Part shown: positions 9,159 through 17,938 of the stretch, one piece after another
Position numbering within the stretch: position 1 is the first letter of the stretch
How the letters are laid out: every line of letters starts with the position of its first letter
DNA from: DAIOEK01 sp963721445
Lineage (GTDB): Bacteria > Chloroflexota > Anaerolineae > Anaerolineales > Anaerolineaceae
Length of the DNA stretch: 64,000 nucleotides
Assembly (NCBI GenBank): GCA_963721445.1
Contig: CAVRIZ010000008.1
Span: 248,001-312,000, forward strand
Reading direction: 5' to 3'
Position numbers and translations under genes: made by a program
The notes under the pieces: generated by a model
What the model was told of the DNA's origin: nothing
What the model saw: the letters and a program-made list of their open reading frames with translations, nothing else
Databases searched by the model: none

Positions 9159-10399
9159 AATCATCTATACCAATTTTGCCTGAAACCGAGGCACAACCGC
9201 ACCGGCCATTAAAACTGCGCCTGGATGTGCCCCTATTTATCATCATCGTATGTATGCTGGCATTCGGTCTGGTTATGCTCTATTCAGCCAGTTGGGATTT
9301 CGCAGTAACTCACGATATGCCGTCAACATCCATTTTCTTCAAACAAGTGCGCCTGATGGGTTTAGGGCTGGTGCTGGCTTTCATTGCATCCATGATCGAT
9401 TACCACCGCTACCAACGCTACATTCTGCTCATCATGTCTGTCACGATCACCTTACTCTTCCTGGTGCTGGTCTTCGGGCGTGGAGAGGCAGGTCCTGCCC
9501 GCGGTCTCTTCAGCGGGTCCGTTCAGCCATCAGAGTTGTCAAAACTGGTTATCATCCTGTACCTGTCCATTTGGCTATTTTCCAAGAGGGAACAGATTCG
9601 CAGTTTCAAAATGGGATTCATCCCAGTCATTTTTATTCTCGGGATAATGGGCGGTTTAATTCTCTTACAGCCTGACCTTTCAGCGGCAGCTACAGTGATC
9701 ATCATAGGTGGACTTCTTTTCTTCCTGGCTGGTGCGGATTGGCGGCAGATCATCATCGCCATGACCTCGACCGGATTATTTGGTGTGATCGGTCTCAAAT
9801 TGTATAGTACCGGTGCAAGCCGTTTTCAAGATTATTTAGCCGGTCTGAAGGATATGACCGAATCTTCCTACCACGTCATGCGCGCCATGGAAGCAGTGAT
9901 CAATGGCGGCTGGTTCGGGGTCGGGATCGGGCAAGCCAATACCAAATTTACAGGTCTCCCTTTCCCATATACCGATTCGATCTTTGCAGTGATAGTGGAA
10001 GAGATGGGATTGATCGGTGCGGGTGTGGTTGTAATTTTATTCGCCCTGCTGCTCTGGCGCGGATTGACCATTGCCAAACGAGCTCCAGATCAACTGGGTT
10101 CTCTCCTTGCGGCTGGGCTGACCATCTGGATCGTAATGGAAGCCATGTTGAATATGGCAGTTATTATCGGGCTTTTCCCATTTGCCGGAAACGCGCTTCC
10201 ATTTTTCAGCGCAGGTGGATCCAACCTGGTAACCTCTCTCGTGGCAATTGGGATACTGATGAATATCTCGAAGTCAAACATGAACAAAGAAGAAAAAGAA
10301 GGGAGTGCCTTCAGTGCGATTGTTGATTTGCGCCGGTGGAACGGGCGGAGGCGTGTATCCCGCACTCGCCGTGCTTCAAGCTCTGATGAACAGAAGTGA
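9137..10399 (+). CDS. ftsW: Septal lipid II glycosyltransferase FtsW
   Basis: FtsW, a SEDS-family membrane glycosyltransferase of 420 residues that polymerises lipid II together with the class B PBP encoded upstream. Around ten hydrophobic segments are visible. Family marks include LVMLYSAS, GRGEAGPARGLF, VQPSEL, LLQPDLSAAATV and GNALPFFSAGGSNLV. The first 40 residues before the first membrane segment form a cytoplasmic extension. GAGGA nine bases before the ATG supports the start, inside the end of murD. The final 29 codons overlap murG; they encode a basic RRWNGRRRVSRTRR tail, which could be functional or simply a product of the overlap. Confidence 0.94.
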   Translation: MGATTFVKSSIPILPETEAQPHRPLKLRLDVPLFIIIVCMLAFGLVMLYSASWDFAVTHDMPSTSIFFKQVRLMGLGLVLAFIASMIDYHRYQRYILLIMSVTITLLFLVLVFGRGEAGPARGLFSGSVQPSELSKLVIILYLSIWLFSKREQIRSFKMGFIPVIFILGIMGGLILLQPDLSAAATVIIIGGLLFFLAGADWRQIIIAMTSTGLFGVIGLKLYSTGASRFQDYLAGLKDMTESSYHVMRAMEAVINGGWFGVGIGQANTKFTGLPFPYTDSIFAVIVEEMGLIGAGVVVILFALLLWRGLTIAKRAPDQLGSLLAAGLTIWIVMEAMLNMAVIIGLFPFAGNALPFFSAGGSNLVTSLVAIGILMNISKSNMNKEEKEGSAFSAIVDLRRWNGRRRVSRTRRASSSDEQK

Positions 10400-11417
10400 A
10401 GCCGTTCTTTGGGTAGGAGGTAAAGGTGGTATGGAAGCCGACTTAATTGAACGGGAAAATATTCCATATCAATCGATCCCTGCTGCAGGTCTTCATGGTG
10501 TGGGTATAAAAACCCTACCCGGAAACCTGATCAGATTAGCGAGGGGATATTTTGAATCTCGAAAGATCCTCCAGAAATTTGACCCGGACGTTCTCTTCTT
10601 CACCGGTGGTTATGTGGCAGTGCCAATGGCTTTAGCCGCAACCGCGCGCGAATCTCTCTTGTATGTGCCGGATATTGAGCCCGGCCTTGCCCTGAAAACC
10701 ATCGCCCGGTATTCAGACCAGATTGCAGTGACCGCGAATGAATCAAAAACCTTTTTTGCAAAAAAACCTGTAACCGTGTCCGGTTACCCGACCCGCCCTG
10801 AATTGTCACGTTGGACGCGGGAGGACGGTCGCCAGTTCCTCAATATCACTTCAAAGTTGCCTGTTCTCCTAATTTTTGGCGGAAGCAAAGGCGCACGATC
10901 AATAAACAATGCAGTGGTATCACATTTATCTGAAATATTGAACTTTGCAGAAGTCATTCATATCAGTGGGAGTTTGGATTGGGAGATGGTTCAAACCGCC
11001 AGAGAATCTCTTCCCAAAGAAAATAGAGATTCATATCGGATCTTCCCTTATCTACACGAAATGGGTGCGGCTCTGGCATCCGCTGATCTGGCGGTTTCAC
11101 GGGCAGGCGCTTCCACTCTCGGAGAATATCCCCTTTTTGGCCTTCCTTCCATCCTTGTACCATACCCATACGCCTGGCGGTATCAGAAAGTCAATGCGGA
11201 TTACCTCGTAAATCATGGGGCTGCAAAAATTATTGTAAATGATCAATTGCATGATCATCTTGTTCCGACCATACATAATCTTCTACTCAATCCGGACGAA
11301 TTATTAAAGATGAAGAAAGCTGCCTTATCTCTGGCAACTCCCGGGGCAGCCCAGAATATTGCGAATCTACTCGAAGAATTAGCAAACCGCAGCATCCAAA
11401 GGAGGGGTCATGGTTAG
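10314..11417 (+). CDS. murG: UDP-GlcNAc:lipid I GlcNAc transferase MurG
   Basis: MurG, a GT-B fold peripheral membrane enzyme making lipid II from lipid I. It opens with the glycine loop RLLICAGGTGGGVYPALAV and has the C-terminal UDP-GlcNAc site GGSKGARSINN and SRAGASTLGEYPLFG. GTG at 10314 is chosen over GTG at 10305: it gives a family-typical start and puts AGAAGGGAG about eight bases upstream, whereas 10305 leaves almost no spacing. The protein is then 367 residues and overlaps ftsW by 86 bases. The stop region overlaps the next gene by eight bases. One unusual detail is GGGVYPAL where most relatives have GGHVYPAL, so the usual glycine-loop histidine is replaced by glycine. Confidence 0.92.
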   Translation: MRLLICAGGTGGGVYPALAVLQALMNRSEAVLWVGGKGGMEADLIERENIPYQSIPAAGLHGVGIKTLPGNLIRLARGYFESRKILQKFDPDVLFFTGGYVAVPMALAATARESLLYVPDIEPGLALKTIARYSDQIAVTANESKTFFAKKPVTVSGYPTRPELSRWTREDGRQFLNITSKLPVLLIFGGSKGARSINNAVVSHLSEILNFAEVIHISGSLDWEMVQTARESLPKENRDSYRIFPYLHEMGAALASADLAVSRAGASTLGEYPLFGLPSILVPYPYAWRYQKVNADYLVNHGAAKIIVNDQLHDHLVPTIHNLLLNPDELLKMKKAALSLATPGAAQNIANLLEELANRSIQRRGHG

Positions 11418-11950
11418 TTTGACCATCGTTTTCTGGATGTTAGTCATTATTTTCGCTGTGATTGGCGCAATGCGTGGATGGGCGAAGGAGCTTTTGGTTA
11501 CATTCGCGCTCATCCTTTCGATCTTCGTTCTGACCGTTTTGGATAAATTTGCACCAGGTCTGGTTGAAGTCATTGGCAAAAGATGGCGCCGCCTCTCTTT
11601 TCTGGCTCCGATTTGCGATCACCATGGGATTAGTGATCTTTGGCTACCAATCCGTCAGTATTCCCAGAATCAGCGCCTCTCCCCGTCTCATTCGAGGAAG
11701 CATGCAAGACACGCTGCTGGGACTGTTTATCGGCGTTCTCAACGGTTTTCTGGTAGTCGGAACCTTATGGTTCTACCTGGATCAGACAAAATATCCGCTT
11801 CCATTTATTTCGGCGCCGGTAGCAGGGACGGAAGTTGGTGACGCAGCATTGAAAATGATCCAGTATTTCGCACCAGCCTGGCTTGGTACACCAGCCATTT
11901 ATTTTGCCATTGCTATCGCGTTTGGTTTTGTCATCGTGCTGTTCATCTAA
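11410..11950 (+). CDS. CvpA-like membrane protein, frame broken once
   Basis: A polytopic membrane protein of about 179 residues that resembles the CvpA (colicin V production) family: a first helix starting VSLTIVFWMLVIIFAVIGAMRGWAKELL, then three more hydrophobic segments. Frame 1 carries the N-terminus to 11581 and frame 2 continues with DGAASLFWLRFAITMGLVIFG to the stop at 11950. Removing one A from the AAAA run at 11578-11581 joins the two as VIGKDGAASLFWL. CvpA proteins are of unclear function, often linked to envelope homeostasis. The gene sits between murG and murC, an unusual insertion in a dcw cluster, and is clearly in the same operon. Confidence 0.75.
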
Positions 11951-11963
11951 AGGATCCTTGTAA

Positions 11964-13343
11964 ATGGACCATATTCATCTCATCGGAATTGGAGGCAGCG
12001 GATTATCAGCAATCGCAAGATTGTTGAAAGAATCCGGCTACGAGGTCAGCGGATCCGACCAGATCACAGGATCGGTTACGCTCGCTCTCCAACAGATGGG
12101 TATCCAGGTCTATAAAGGACACCATGCGGACAATATTAATAAAGCCGATCTGGTGATCCAATCATCAGCTATCTCGCCATCCAATCCGGAAGTCAAAGCA
12201 GCTATCGCCAAAGGTATTCCGGTCTATAAACGGTCAGAGTTCCTCGGGAGATTATTGCGGGACAAGACCGGGATTGCCATCGCCGGAACACATGGAAAAA
12301 CAACCACATCCTCAATGATCGCATGGATGCTCACTGAAATGGGTAAGGATCCTTCCTTTATTGTCGGCGGAATGATCAAGGGACTTGAAACCAATGCACA
12401 TGCTGGTAAAGGATCTGAATTTGTAATAGAAGCGGATGAGTACGATCGGATGTTCCTGGGTCTTCATCCATCCATAGCCATCGTCACTCACCTGGAACAC
12501 GACCATCCTGATTGCTACCCGACCATGGCTGAATATAGTCAGGCTTTCAAAGAATTTATTGGCACCATCAAACCGCATGGTATTTTCCTCGCATGCTCTG
12601 ATCATCCTGCGGCGGTTGAGTTATTGGATTCAATCCCAGCCTACGTTCAAGGCTTGCTCTATGGCATTAACTCAAATGCCCACTATCAGGCTGTGAATCT
12701 CTCGGTTGTAGACGGTTATTATCAATTCGATATGGAGAAAAACTGGAACGATAAAAATGTGAAACTGGCAAAGGATGTGCACCTATCCATACCAGGACAA
12801 CACAATGTGCAAAATGCCACGGCCGCTCTGGCTGTCGCGGACCTGCTTGGTCTGAATATTCTCGCAGCAACTCAAGCAGTCGCTTCGTTTCAGGGCACCG
12901 GCAGGCGCTTTGAAGTGGTCGGTACGGTTGGTGGAGTAACCCTCGTGGATGATTACGCTCACCATCCAACCGAAATATCAGCCACTCTGGCCGCAGCCCG
13001 TTCACGATATCCAGAACATCGGATCTGGGCAATATGGCAACCGCACACCTACTCACGCACCCGTCTCCTGGCAGACCACTTCGCCGAATCATTTGACCAG
13101 GCAGACAAAATCATTGTTACCGAAATCTATGCCTCGCGTGAGAAAAAAGAAGAGTACTCATCCGCCCGTGTAGCGGGAATGATCAAAGGTGGTTCAGCCC
13201 TATTCATGGATACCCTGGAACGCACCACCGATTATCTCCTGGCACACCTCAAACCCGGCGATCTTGTTGTTGTCCTTTCTGCCGGGGACGCGGATCAGAT
13301 CAACCAACAGCTTCTGGTGAAGCTGGAAGAAAGGACAAATTGA
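11964..13343 (+). CDS. murC: UDP-MurNAc:L-alanine ligase MurC
   Basis: MurC, 459 residues, attaches L-alanine to UDP-MurNAc, the first step of the stem peptide. It begins with the nucleotide-binding HLIGIGGSGLSAIARLL, has the P-loop IAGTHGKTTTSSMIAWML, the EADEYDRMFL segment, DDYAHHPTEI and the C-terminal QPHTYSRT. Length is typical. AAGGAT about ten bases upstream supports the ATG. In this cluster the usual order of murC then murB is kept, but a 60-codon gene lies between them. Confidence 0.96.
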   Translation: MDHIHLIGIGGSGLSAIARLLKESGYEVSGSDQITGSVTLALQQMGIQVYKGHHADNINKADLVIQSSAISPSNPEVKAAIAKGIPVYKRSEFLGRLLRDKTGIAIAGTHGKTTTSSMIAWMLTEMGKDPSFIVGGMIKGLETNAHAGKGSEFVIEADEYDRMFLGLHPSIAIVTHLEHDHPDCYPTMAEYSQAFKEFIGTIKPHGIFLACSDHPAAVELLDSIPAYVQGLLYGINSNAHYQAVNLSVVDGYYQFDMEKNWNDKNVKLAKDVHLSIPGQHNVQNATAALAVADLLGLNILAATQAVASFQGTGRRFEVVGTVGGVTLVDDYAHHPTEISATLAAARSRYPEHRIWAIWQPHTYSRTRLLADHFAESFDQADKIIVTEIYASREKKEEYSSARVAGMIKGGSALFMDTLERTTDYLLAHLKPGDLVVVLSAGDADQINQQLLVKLEERTN

Positions 13344-13344
13344 A

Positions 13345-13527
13345 ATGGTAGAAAAAAATCACTCATCCATAAAGTCCAAAGGACCGAACGGTCACGATAT
13401 TTTGAACAGTAAAGCGGTGGAAGGCAGCCTGCCTCAAAACCAGGTCAAATTATTGGAAGGCGATTACACAGAGAAAGAACGTCGCCAGGTCGTCATGAAG
13501 CTAATCCAGTTCATGAAGGCGGTGTAA
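13345..13527 (+). CDS. Orphan 60-residue protein between murC and murB
   Basis: A 60-codon frame starting one base after the murC stop and ending 16 bases before murB. AAAGGA inside the end of murC gives a ribosome site ten bases before the ATG, and the spacing to both neighbours is operon-like. The protein is highly charged and polar, with no signal peptide or membrane helix; its C-terminal half (DYTEKERRQVVMKLIQFMKAV) looks like one amphipathic helix. No family is recognised. It could be a small regulator or scaffold of cell wall synthesis. The coding call rests on position, ribosome site and lack of overlap. Confidence 0.6.
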   Translation: MVEKNHSSIKSKGPNGHDILNSKAVEGSLPQNQVKLLEGDYTEKERRQVVMKLIQFMKAV

Positions 13528-13543
13528 GGACAAAGGAGAATGC

Positions 13544-14473
13544 TTGGCTAACATCATCACAGACCGGTTGGTAAGCCATTTTGGCGAGCGCCTGGAACAG
13601 CATGTTTCACTCGGGCGTTATACCTCCGCGCGTGTTGGTGGCTTGGTTGATGGCATGCTCGTGGCAAAATCGGCAAAAGAACTTGCCGATTTTATGCTTT
13701 ACCTCTGGGCGGAAAAAATCCCTTGCATCGTTTTGGGTGGTGGATCCAACTTGCTCATAAGCGATGATGGTTTCCACGGAATCGCCGTACTCAATAGGTC
13801 CTCCGAATTTCGAATCGAAAAATCCGAATCGGAGGCTATTGTCTATTCCGAATCGGGTGTCAATTTTGGCAGCATGGCACGAAAAGTATCACTGGATGGC
13901 TGGTCCGGCCTGGAATGGGCAGCCGGTATTCCAGGGACCGTGGGTGGAGCGGTATACGGTAATGCGGGTGCTCACGGGGCAGATATGGCAACCACTCTGA
14001 AAGAGGTGGAAATTCTTCTCCCCGATGGACGTCTCCACGATTGGTCGGTTACTGAGATGGAATATACCTACCGATCCAGCCGGTTAAAGAGTGAAAACAG
14101 CCAGGCAGTGATCTTGAGCGCTGGATTAATCCTGCACCCTGCTCAACCAGAGGATATCCAGGCTCGGTTGGATGAATATCTGGATAAACGCAAGACCAGC
14201 CAGCCAGCGGGTGCAAGCCTCGGATCCATCTTCAAGAACCCGGAAGGCGATTTTGCTGGTCGGCTCATAGAAGAGGCGGGTCTCAAGGGAACCCGAATTG
14301 GTGGGGCTGAGATCAGCAGTAAACATGGAAATTTTTTCTTGAATGATGAGAAGGCGAAGGCGCAAGATATTTATGACTTGATCCGCCTGGCTCAAAAAAA
14401 GGTGATGGAACAATTTGGAATCGAACTAGAAACTGAAATTGAACTTCTCGGTAGCTTCAAGGATGGCAATTAA
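13544..14473 (+). CDS. murB: UDP-N-acetylenolpyruvoylglucosamine reductase MurB
   Basis: MurB, 309 residues, an FAD enzyme reducing UDP-GlcNAc-enolpyruvate to UDP-MurNAc with NADPH. The FAD-binding part shows VLGGGSNLLISD and GIPGTVGGAVYGNAGAHG, and the C-terminal part GASLGSIFKNPEG carries the catalytic serine region. The shorter C-terminal layout resembles the type II (Gram-positive-like) enzymes. The start is TTG at 13544 with AAGGAG at 13533-13538; the ATG at 13540 is out of frame. The stop codon shares one base with the start of ddl. Confidence 0.95.
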   Translation: MANIITDRLVSHFGERLEQHVSLGRYTSARVGGLVDGMLVAKSAKELADFMLYLWAEKIPCIVLGGGSNLLISDDGFHGIAVLNRSSEFRIEKSESEAIVYSESGVNFGSMARKVSLDGWSGLEWAAGIPGTVGGAVYGNAGAHGADMATTLKEVEILLPDGRLHDWSVTEMEYTYRSSRLKSENSQAVILSAGLILHPAQPEDIQARLDEYLDKRKTSQPAGASLGSIFKNPEGDFAGRLIEEAGLKGTRIGGAEISSKHGNFFLNDEKAKAQDIYDLIRLAQKKVMEQFGIELETEIELLGSFKDGN

Positions 14474-15591
14474 TGGTAGCTAAGCTTAATGTGGGTGTAA
14501 TTTTCGGTGGTCGATCCGGAGAACATGAGGTTTCGCTTATGTCTGCCCGGTCAGTTATGAATGTCATTGACCGCGAAAAATACCAAATTTTCCCGATTGC
14601 CATAACTCAGGAAGGTGCCTGGTGCTGGGGTATAGATGCGCTGGAACAATTATCTGCGAAACACTCGGAAAAATTATCCGCGGCTGCCATCTTCCCGGAT
14701 GTATCCCGTCATGGATTGTTCCAGATCCGATCCGAAGCAGGCAAAGAGCTGCTTGAAAAAGTCACCGATCTGGATGTCGTCTTCCCTGTCCTGCACGGAA
14801 CCTTTGGCGAAGATGGGACTTTGCAGGGATTATTCGAAATGACCGACATCGCGTATGTCGGCGCGGGAGTGTTGGGCTCGTCTGTCGGTATGGACAAGGG
14901 TTTGTTCAAAGACCTGATGCGCGCGAACGGCATCCCGGTCGTCGATTCCATCCTTGTAACGCGTGCCATGATCCACAATGACATGAACAAAGTGATCGAA
15001 CGGGCTGAAGCACTTTCCGCCTATCCCCTTTTCGTCAAACCCGCCAATCTGGGCTCATCGGTCGGTATATCCAAATGCCGTACCCGTTCAGACCTGATGG
15101 AAGGGTTGATGGATGCCGCTCGATTCGATCGCCGTGTGCTGGTTGAACGTGGTGTCGATGCCCGTGAAATTGAAGTGAGCGTCCTGGGCAATGACGATCC
15201 GAAAGCTTCCATTGCAGGCGAAATTCGACCGGGCGCGGACTTCTACTCCTACGACGCGAAATATATCCTCGATAACTCCGAGCTCATCATCCCCGCTCCA
15301 CTCAGCGACGAGTTGATGACAAACATTCGTAATACCGCTGTTCGTGCATTTCTCGCCGCGGATTGTGCTGGAATGGCCCGGGTGGACTTTTTACTCGAAA
15401 AAACAACCGGAGCGTTTTATCTCAACGAGATCAATACGATCCCCGGTTTCACCAAGATATCAATGTATCCGAAATTATGGGAAGCCTCAGGTCTCCCCTA
15501 CCCGCAATTGATCGACCGCCTGATCGGATTAGCCCTTGAACGCAAAGCTGACCGGGACGCCACTACCCGACAATACAGGAGGGAAGCATGA
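14473..15591 (+). CDS. ddl: D-alanine:D-alanine ligase Ddl
   Basis: Ddl, 372 residues, an ATP-grasp enzyme making the D-Ala-D-Ala dipeptide used by MurF. Visible motifs are VIFGGRSGEHEVSLMSA at the N-terminus, PVLHGTFGEDGTLQG, FVKPANLGSSVGISKC in the ATP-binding region, ARVDFLLE and NEINTIPGFTKISMYPKLWE. The tyrosine and lysine of the omega-loop YSYDAKY are kept, consistent with a D-Ala-D-Ala rather than D-Ala-D-Lac ligase, although that inference needs care. Its start shares a base with the murB stop (TAATG) and its stop overlaps ftsQ by four bases. Confidence 0.95.
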   Translation: MVAKLNVGVIFGGRSGEHEVSLMSARSVMNVIDREKYQIFPIAITQEGAWCWGIDALEQLSAKHSEKLSAAAIFPDVSRHGLFQIRSEAGKELLEKVTDLDVVFPVLHGTFGEDGTLQGLFEMTDIAYVGAGVLGSSVGMDKGLFKDLMRANGIPVVDSILVTRAMIHNDMNKVIERAEALSAYPLFVKPANLGSSVGISKCRTRSDLMEGLMDAARFDRRVLVERGVDAREIEVSVLGNDDPKASIAGEIRPGADFYSYDAKYILDNSELIIPAPLSDELMTNIRNTAVRAFLAADCAGMARVDFLLEKTTGAFYLNEINTIPGFTKISMYPKLWEASGLPYPQLIDRLIGLALERKADRDATTRQYRREA

Positions 15592-16637
15592 CAACCACAC
15601 TACGCCACTCCGCAAATCGAGCGGATCACGTCCGTTCACGGCGGGCGAAAGACATCAAACAACGGGTTGTCATAGCTACCGACAGCGCCCGGACACCCGG
15701 CCGCTATACGCCTATTACTACTCGCAATGAACCGGACACAGTTCCCATCCTGCAACAGGCGCATAAGAAAGGCCGTCGGAAATTCTATCTACCGCTCTCC
15801 GGTGGCGCCGAGATCCGTCTGCCCGCCATAACCATCCTCAAGCCTGGCTGGCGATTGGTATCTTCCCTTATTCTGGTCCTTTGCGCTCTGGGTATTTACG
15901 CCATGTGGACGCTCCCCTTCTTCCGCATCAGTAATGTCAAGCTGATGGGAGCCAATCGAGTCACGCTGGAAGAAGTTCAAAAATTGGTACCCATGAATGG
16001 ACAGCGGATGCTTACCATTCTGCCTGCACAAATTTCCCGAGTGGTTCAGAACGCATATCCTGTTCTTTCTGATGTGAAAGTCAGTCTCGGGTTCCCGGGG
16101 GTTGTGTATGTTCGGGTACAGGAACGTGAACCCGTGCTGCAATGGCAGCAGGGTGGCTCCACCCAATGGATCTCTGCGGATGGGATAGCCTTCGAACCAA
16201 AAGGCGAAGCCAAAGATCTGGTTACCGTCAATGCAGCAGGCGCACCTCCTACTGGAAAGATCAACCTGACCCTGGTATCACAGGAAACTCGAAAATCACT
16301 CGCCAGCCTGATCATCAAACCGGAAGACCTTGTTGACCCGCTGGCTCAGCCATTGAACCCACCGCGTGCATTTATGGATCCTCAGATGATCCCCGCCATT
16401 CAGGCGATGGCTAAACAAATCCCTGAGGGTGTTCAACTGGAATATCACCCGACCTATGGTCTTGGATGGACAGATCCTCAGGGTTGGAATGTCTTCTTCG
16501 GATTGAATCCGAATGATATGCCGCAGAAATTAACCATGTACCGTGAAATAATCGCGAAACTGGAAGCCCGGGGAGAAAAACCTTCCCTGATCTCGATGGA
16601 AAATCTCTACGCACCTTATTACCGGATGGAGCAATAA
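15588..16637 (+). CDS. ftsQ: Division protein FtsQ/DivIB with POTRA domain
   Basis: A 349-residue bitopic protein. About 85 basic, polar residues form a long cytoplasmic N-terminus, followed by one membrane helix (LVSSLILVLCALGIYAMWTL) and an extracytoplasmic POTRA domain starting FFRISNVKLMGANRVTLEEV. The C-terminal beta domain follows. FtsQ links FtsL/FtsB-type proteins to the rest of the divisome. The start overlaps the ddl stop as ATGA, and ftsA starts two bases after its stop. The long cytoplasmic tail is larger than in Escherichia coli and is the part least likely to be alignable. Confidence 0.9.
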   Translation: MTTTLRHSANRADHVRSRRAKDIKQRVVIATDSARTPGRYTPITTRNEPDTVPILQQAHKKGRRKFYLPLSGGAEIRLPAITILKPGWRLVSSLILVLCALGIYAMWTLPFFRISNVKLMGANRVTLEEVQKLVPMNGQRMLTILPAQISRVVQNAYPVLSDVKVSLGFPGVVYVRVQEREPVLQWQQGGSTQWISADGIAFEPKGEAKDLVTVNAAGAPPTGKINLTLVSQETRKSLASLIIKPEDLVDPLAQPLNPPRAFMDPQMIPAIQAMAKQIPEGVQLEYHPTYGLGWTDPQGWNVFFGLNPNDMPQKLTMYREIIAKLEARGEKPSLISMENLYAPYYRMEQ

Positions 16638-16639
16638 CT

Positions 16640-17875
16640 ATGGACGAACCGATTGTAGTGGGTATTGATGTAGGTACATCCAAAGTTTGCACTCTGGTCG
16701 CCAGGGTGGAAGGAGAACGCAGCCTGCGGATTTTGGGTGTGGGTATCGAACCTGCCCAGGGCATCAAGAAGGGAACAGTGGTGGATATTTCCGCCGCGAC
16801 CCAATCGATTGCCCGCTCGGTGGAAAAAGCAGAGCGCTCATCCGGGCTGGAGATCACCTCGGCCATCGTCAGCCTGGCGGGATCACATGTCTCCTCCGTG
16901 AACAGCCGGGGAGTTGTGGGAATCGCCGGACGGGTGATCGATCATAACGACGTGGCTCGCGCACTCGAAGCCGCCCAGGCAGTCGCCATCCCCCATAACC
17001 GTGAGATCATCCATGTCATCCAGCGCAGCTTTACGGTGGATGGACAGGATGGAATCCACATGCCGATCGGAATGCACGGTTTCCGTCTGGAAGTGGAAGC
17101 CCACATCATCACCGCCGCGGCAGCCACAGTGGAAAATATTCGTCAGGCAGTCAGTTCTGCCGGCGTGCAAACAGCACAATTTGTACTCAACCCACTGGCA
17201 TCGGGAGAGGTTGTCCTCTCTGAGACCGAACGCCAAATGGGTGCGGTAGTCGTCGATATCGGGGCTGGTACCACCAGTATGGCAGTATATATCGATGGCG
17301 ATGTATGGCATACCATGGTTCTCGGTGTCGGTGGCAGTATGATCACCAGCGACATCGCTCACGGCTTGCGATTACCCATCTCGCAGGCGGAAGAATTGAA
17401 ACTACAGCATGGGTACGCCCAAATGGATGAAGTCACCGACGAAGATAAATTCACCATTCGGGCTTTCGGAGAAGATCAACCGATTCAGGTGAGCCGTAAG
17501 GAATTGGCTGAAATCATCGAAGCGCGCACGGAAGAAATCTTCTCGCTGCTCCTGCAGGAGATCAAACGCAGCGGATATGATGGACTGCTGCCCGCAGGAA
17601 TGGTTCTAACCGGAGGCACCAGCCAGATGCCCGGCATCCGCGGTTTGGCCAGCCAGGTGATGGGTCTGCCTGTTCGGGTAGCCCGTCCTGAAAACCTGCT
17701 TGGACTCACGGATCAGCTATTGGCTCCACCGTATTCAACCAGCGTCGGTCTGCTCTACTGGGCGCTGATGATGAGCGAATCCAATCTTTCGCCCCAAAAA
17801 CGCGGCTCGCTGCACAATCGCGAGCTGCTTCGCTGGGACCAGATCAAGGATTTCCTCAAACGATTGCTACCTTAA
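16640..17875 (+). CDS. ftsA: Actin-like division protein FtsA
   Basis: FtsA, 411 residues, tethers FtsZ filaments to the membrane. The actin-like ATPase is evident: phosphate 1 loop VVGIDVGTSKVCTLVA, phosphate 2 VVVDIGAGTTSMAVY and adenosine motif MVLTGGTSQMPGI, with the SHS2 (1C) domain in between. The C-terminal membrane-targeting amphipathic helix is clear as LLRWDQIKDFLKRLLP. Presence of ftsA with ftsZ is standard for the dcw cluster and argues that this lineage uses the FtsA-type membrane anchor. Confidence 0.95.
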   Translation: MDEPIVVGIDVGTSKVCTLVARVEGERSLRILGVGIEPAQGIKKGTVVDISAATQSIARSVEKAERSSGLEITSAIVSLAGSHVSSVNSRGVVGIAGRVIDHNDVARALEAAQAVAIPHNREIIHVIQRSFTVDGQDGIHMPIGMHGFRLEVEAHIITAAAATVENIRQAVSSAGVQTAQFVLNPLASGEVVLSETERQMGAVVVDIGAGTTSMAVYIDGDVWHTMVLGVGGSMITSDIAHGLRLPISQAEELKLQHGYAQMDEVTDEDKFTIRAFGEDQPIQVSRKELAEIIEARTEEIFSLLLQEIKRSGYDGLLPAGMVLTGGTSQMPGIRGLASQVMGLPVRVARPENLLGLTDQLLAPPYSTSVGLLYWALMMSESNLSPQKRGSLHNRELLRWDQIKDFLKRLLP

Positions 17876-17894
17876 AACTCGTAGCTAATTTCGG

Positions 17895-17922
17895 TTGCGT
17901 CAAAAATCATTTCGCATAGAAT
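17895..17922 (+). promoter_or_regulatory. Possible internal promoter for ftsZ
   Basis: TTGCGT at 17895-17900 and TAGAAT at 17917-17922 are separated by 16 bases in the 63-base gap before ftsZ, the widest gap within the cluster after mraZ. Extra ftsZ promoters are common in bacteria. The match is moderate. Confidence 0.4.
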
Positions 17923-17938
17923 AAAAGAGGAGAATAAA

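Noticed and set aside
11410..11950. Programmed frameshifting in the cvpA-like gene and others
   Set aside because: No slippery heptamer with downstream pseudoknot is seen, and the breaks are scattered over unrelated genes.
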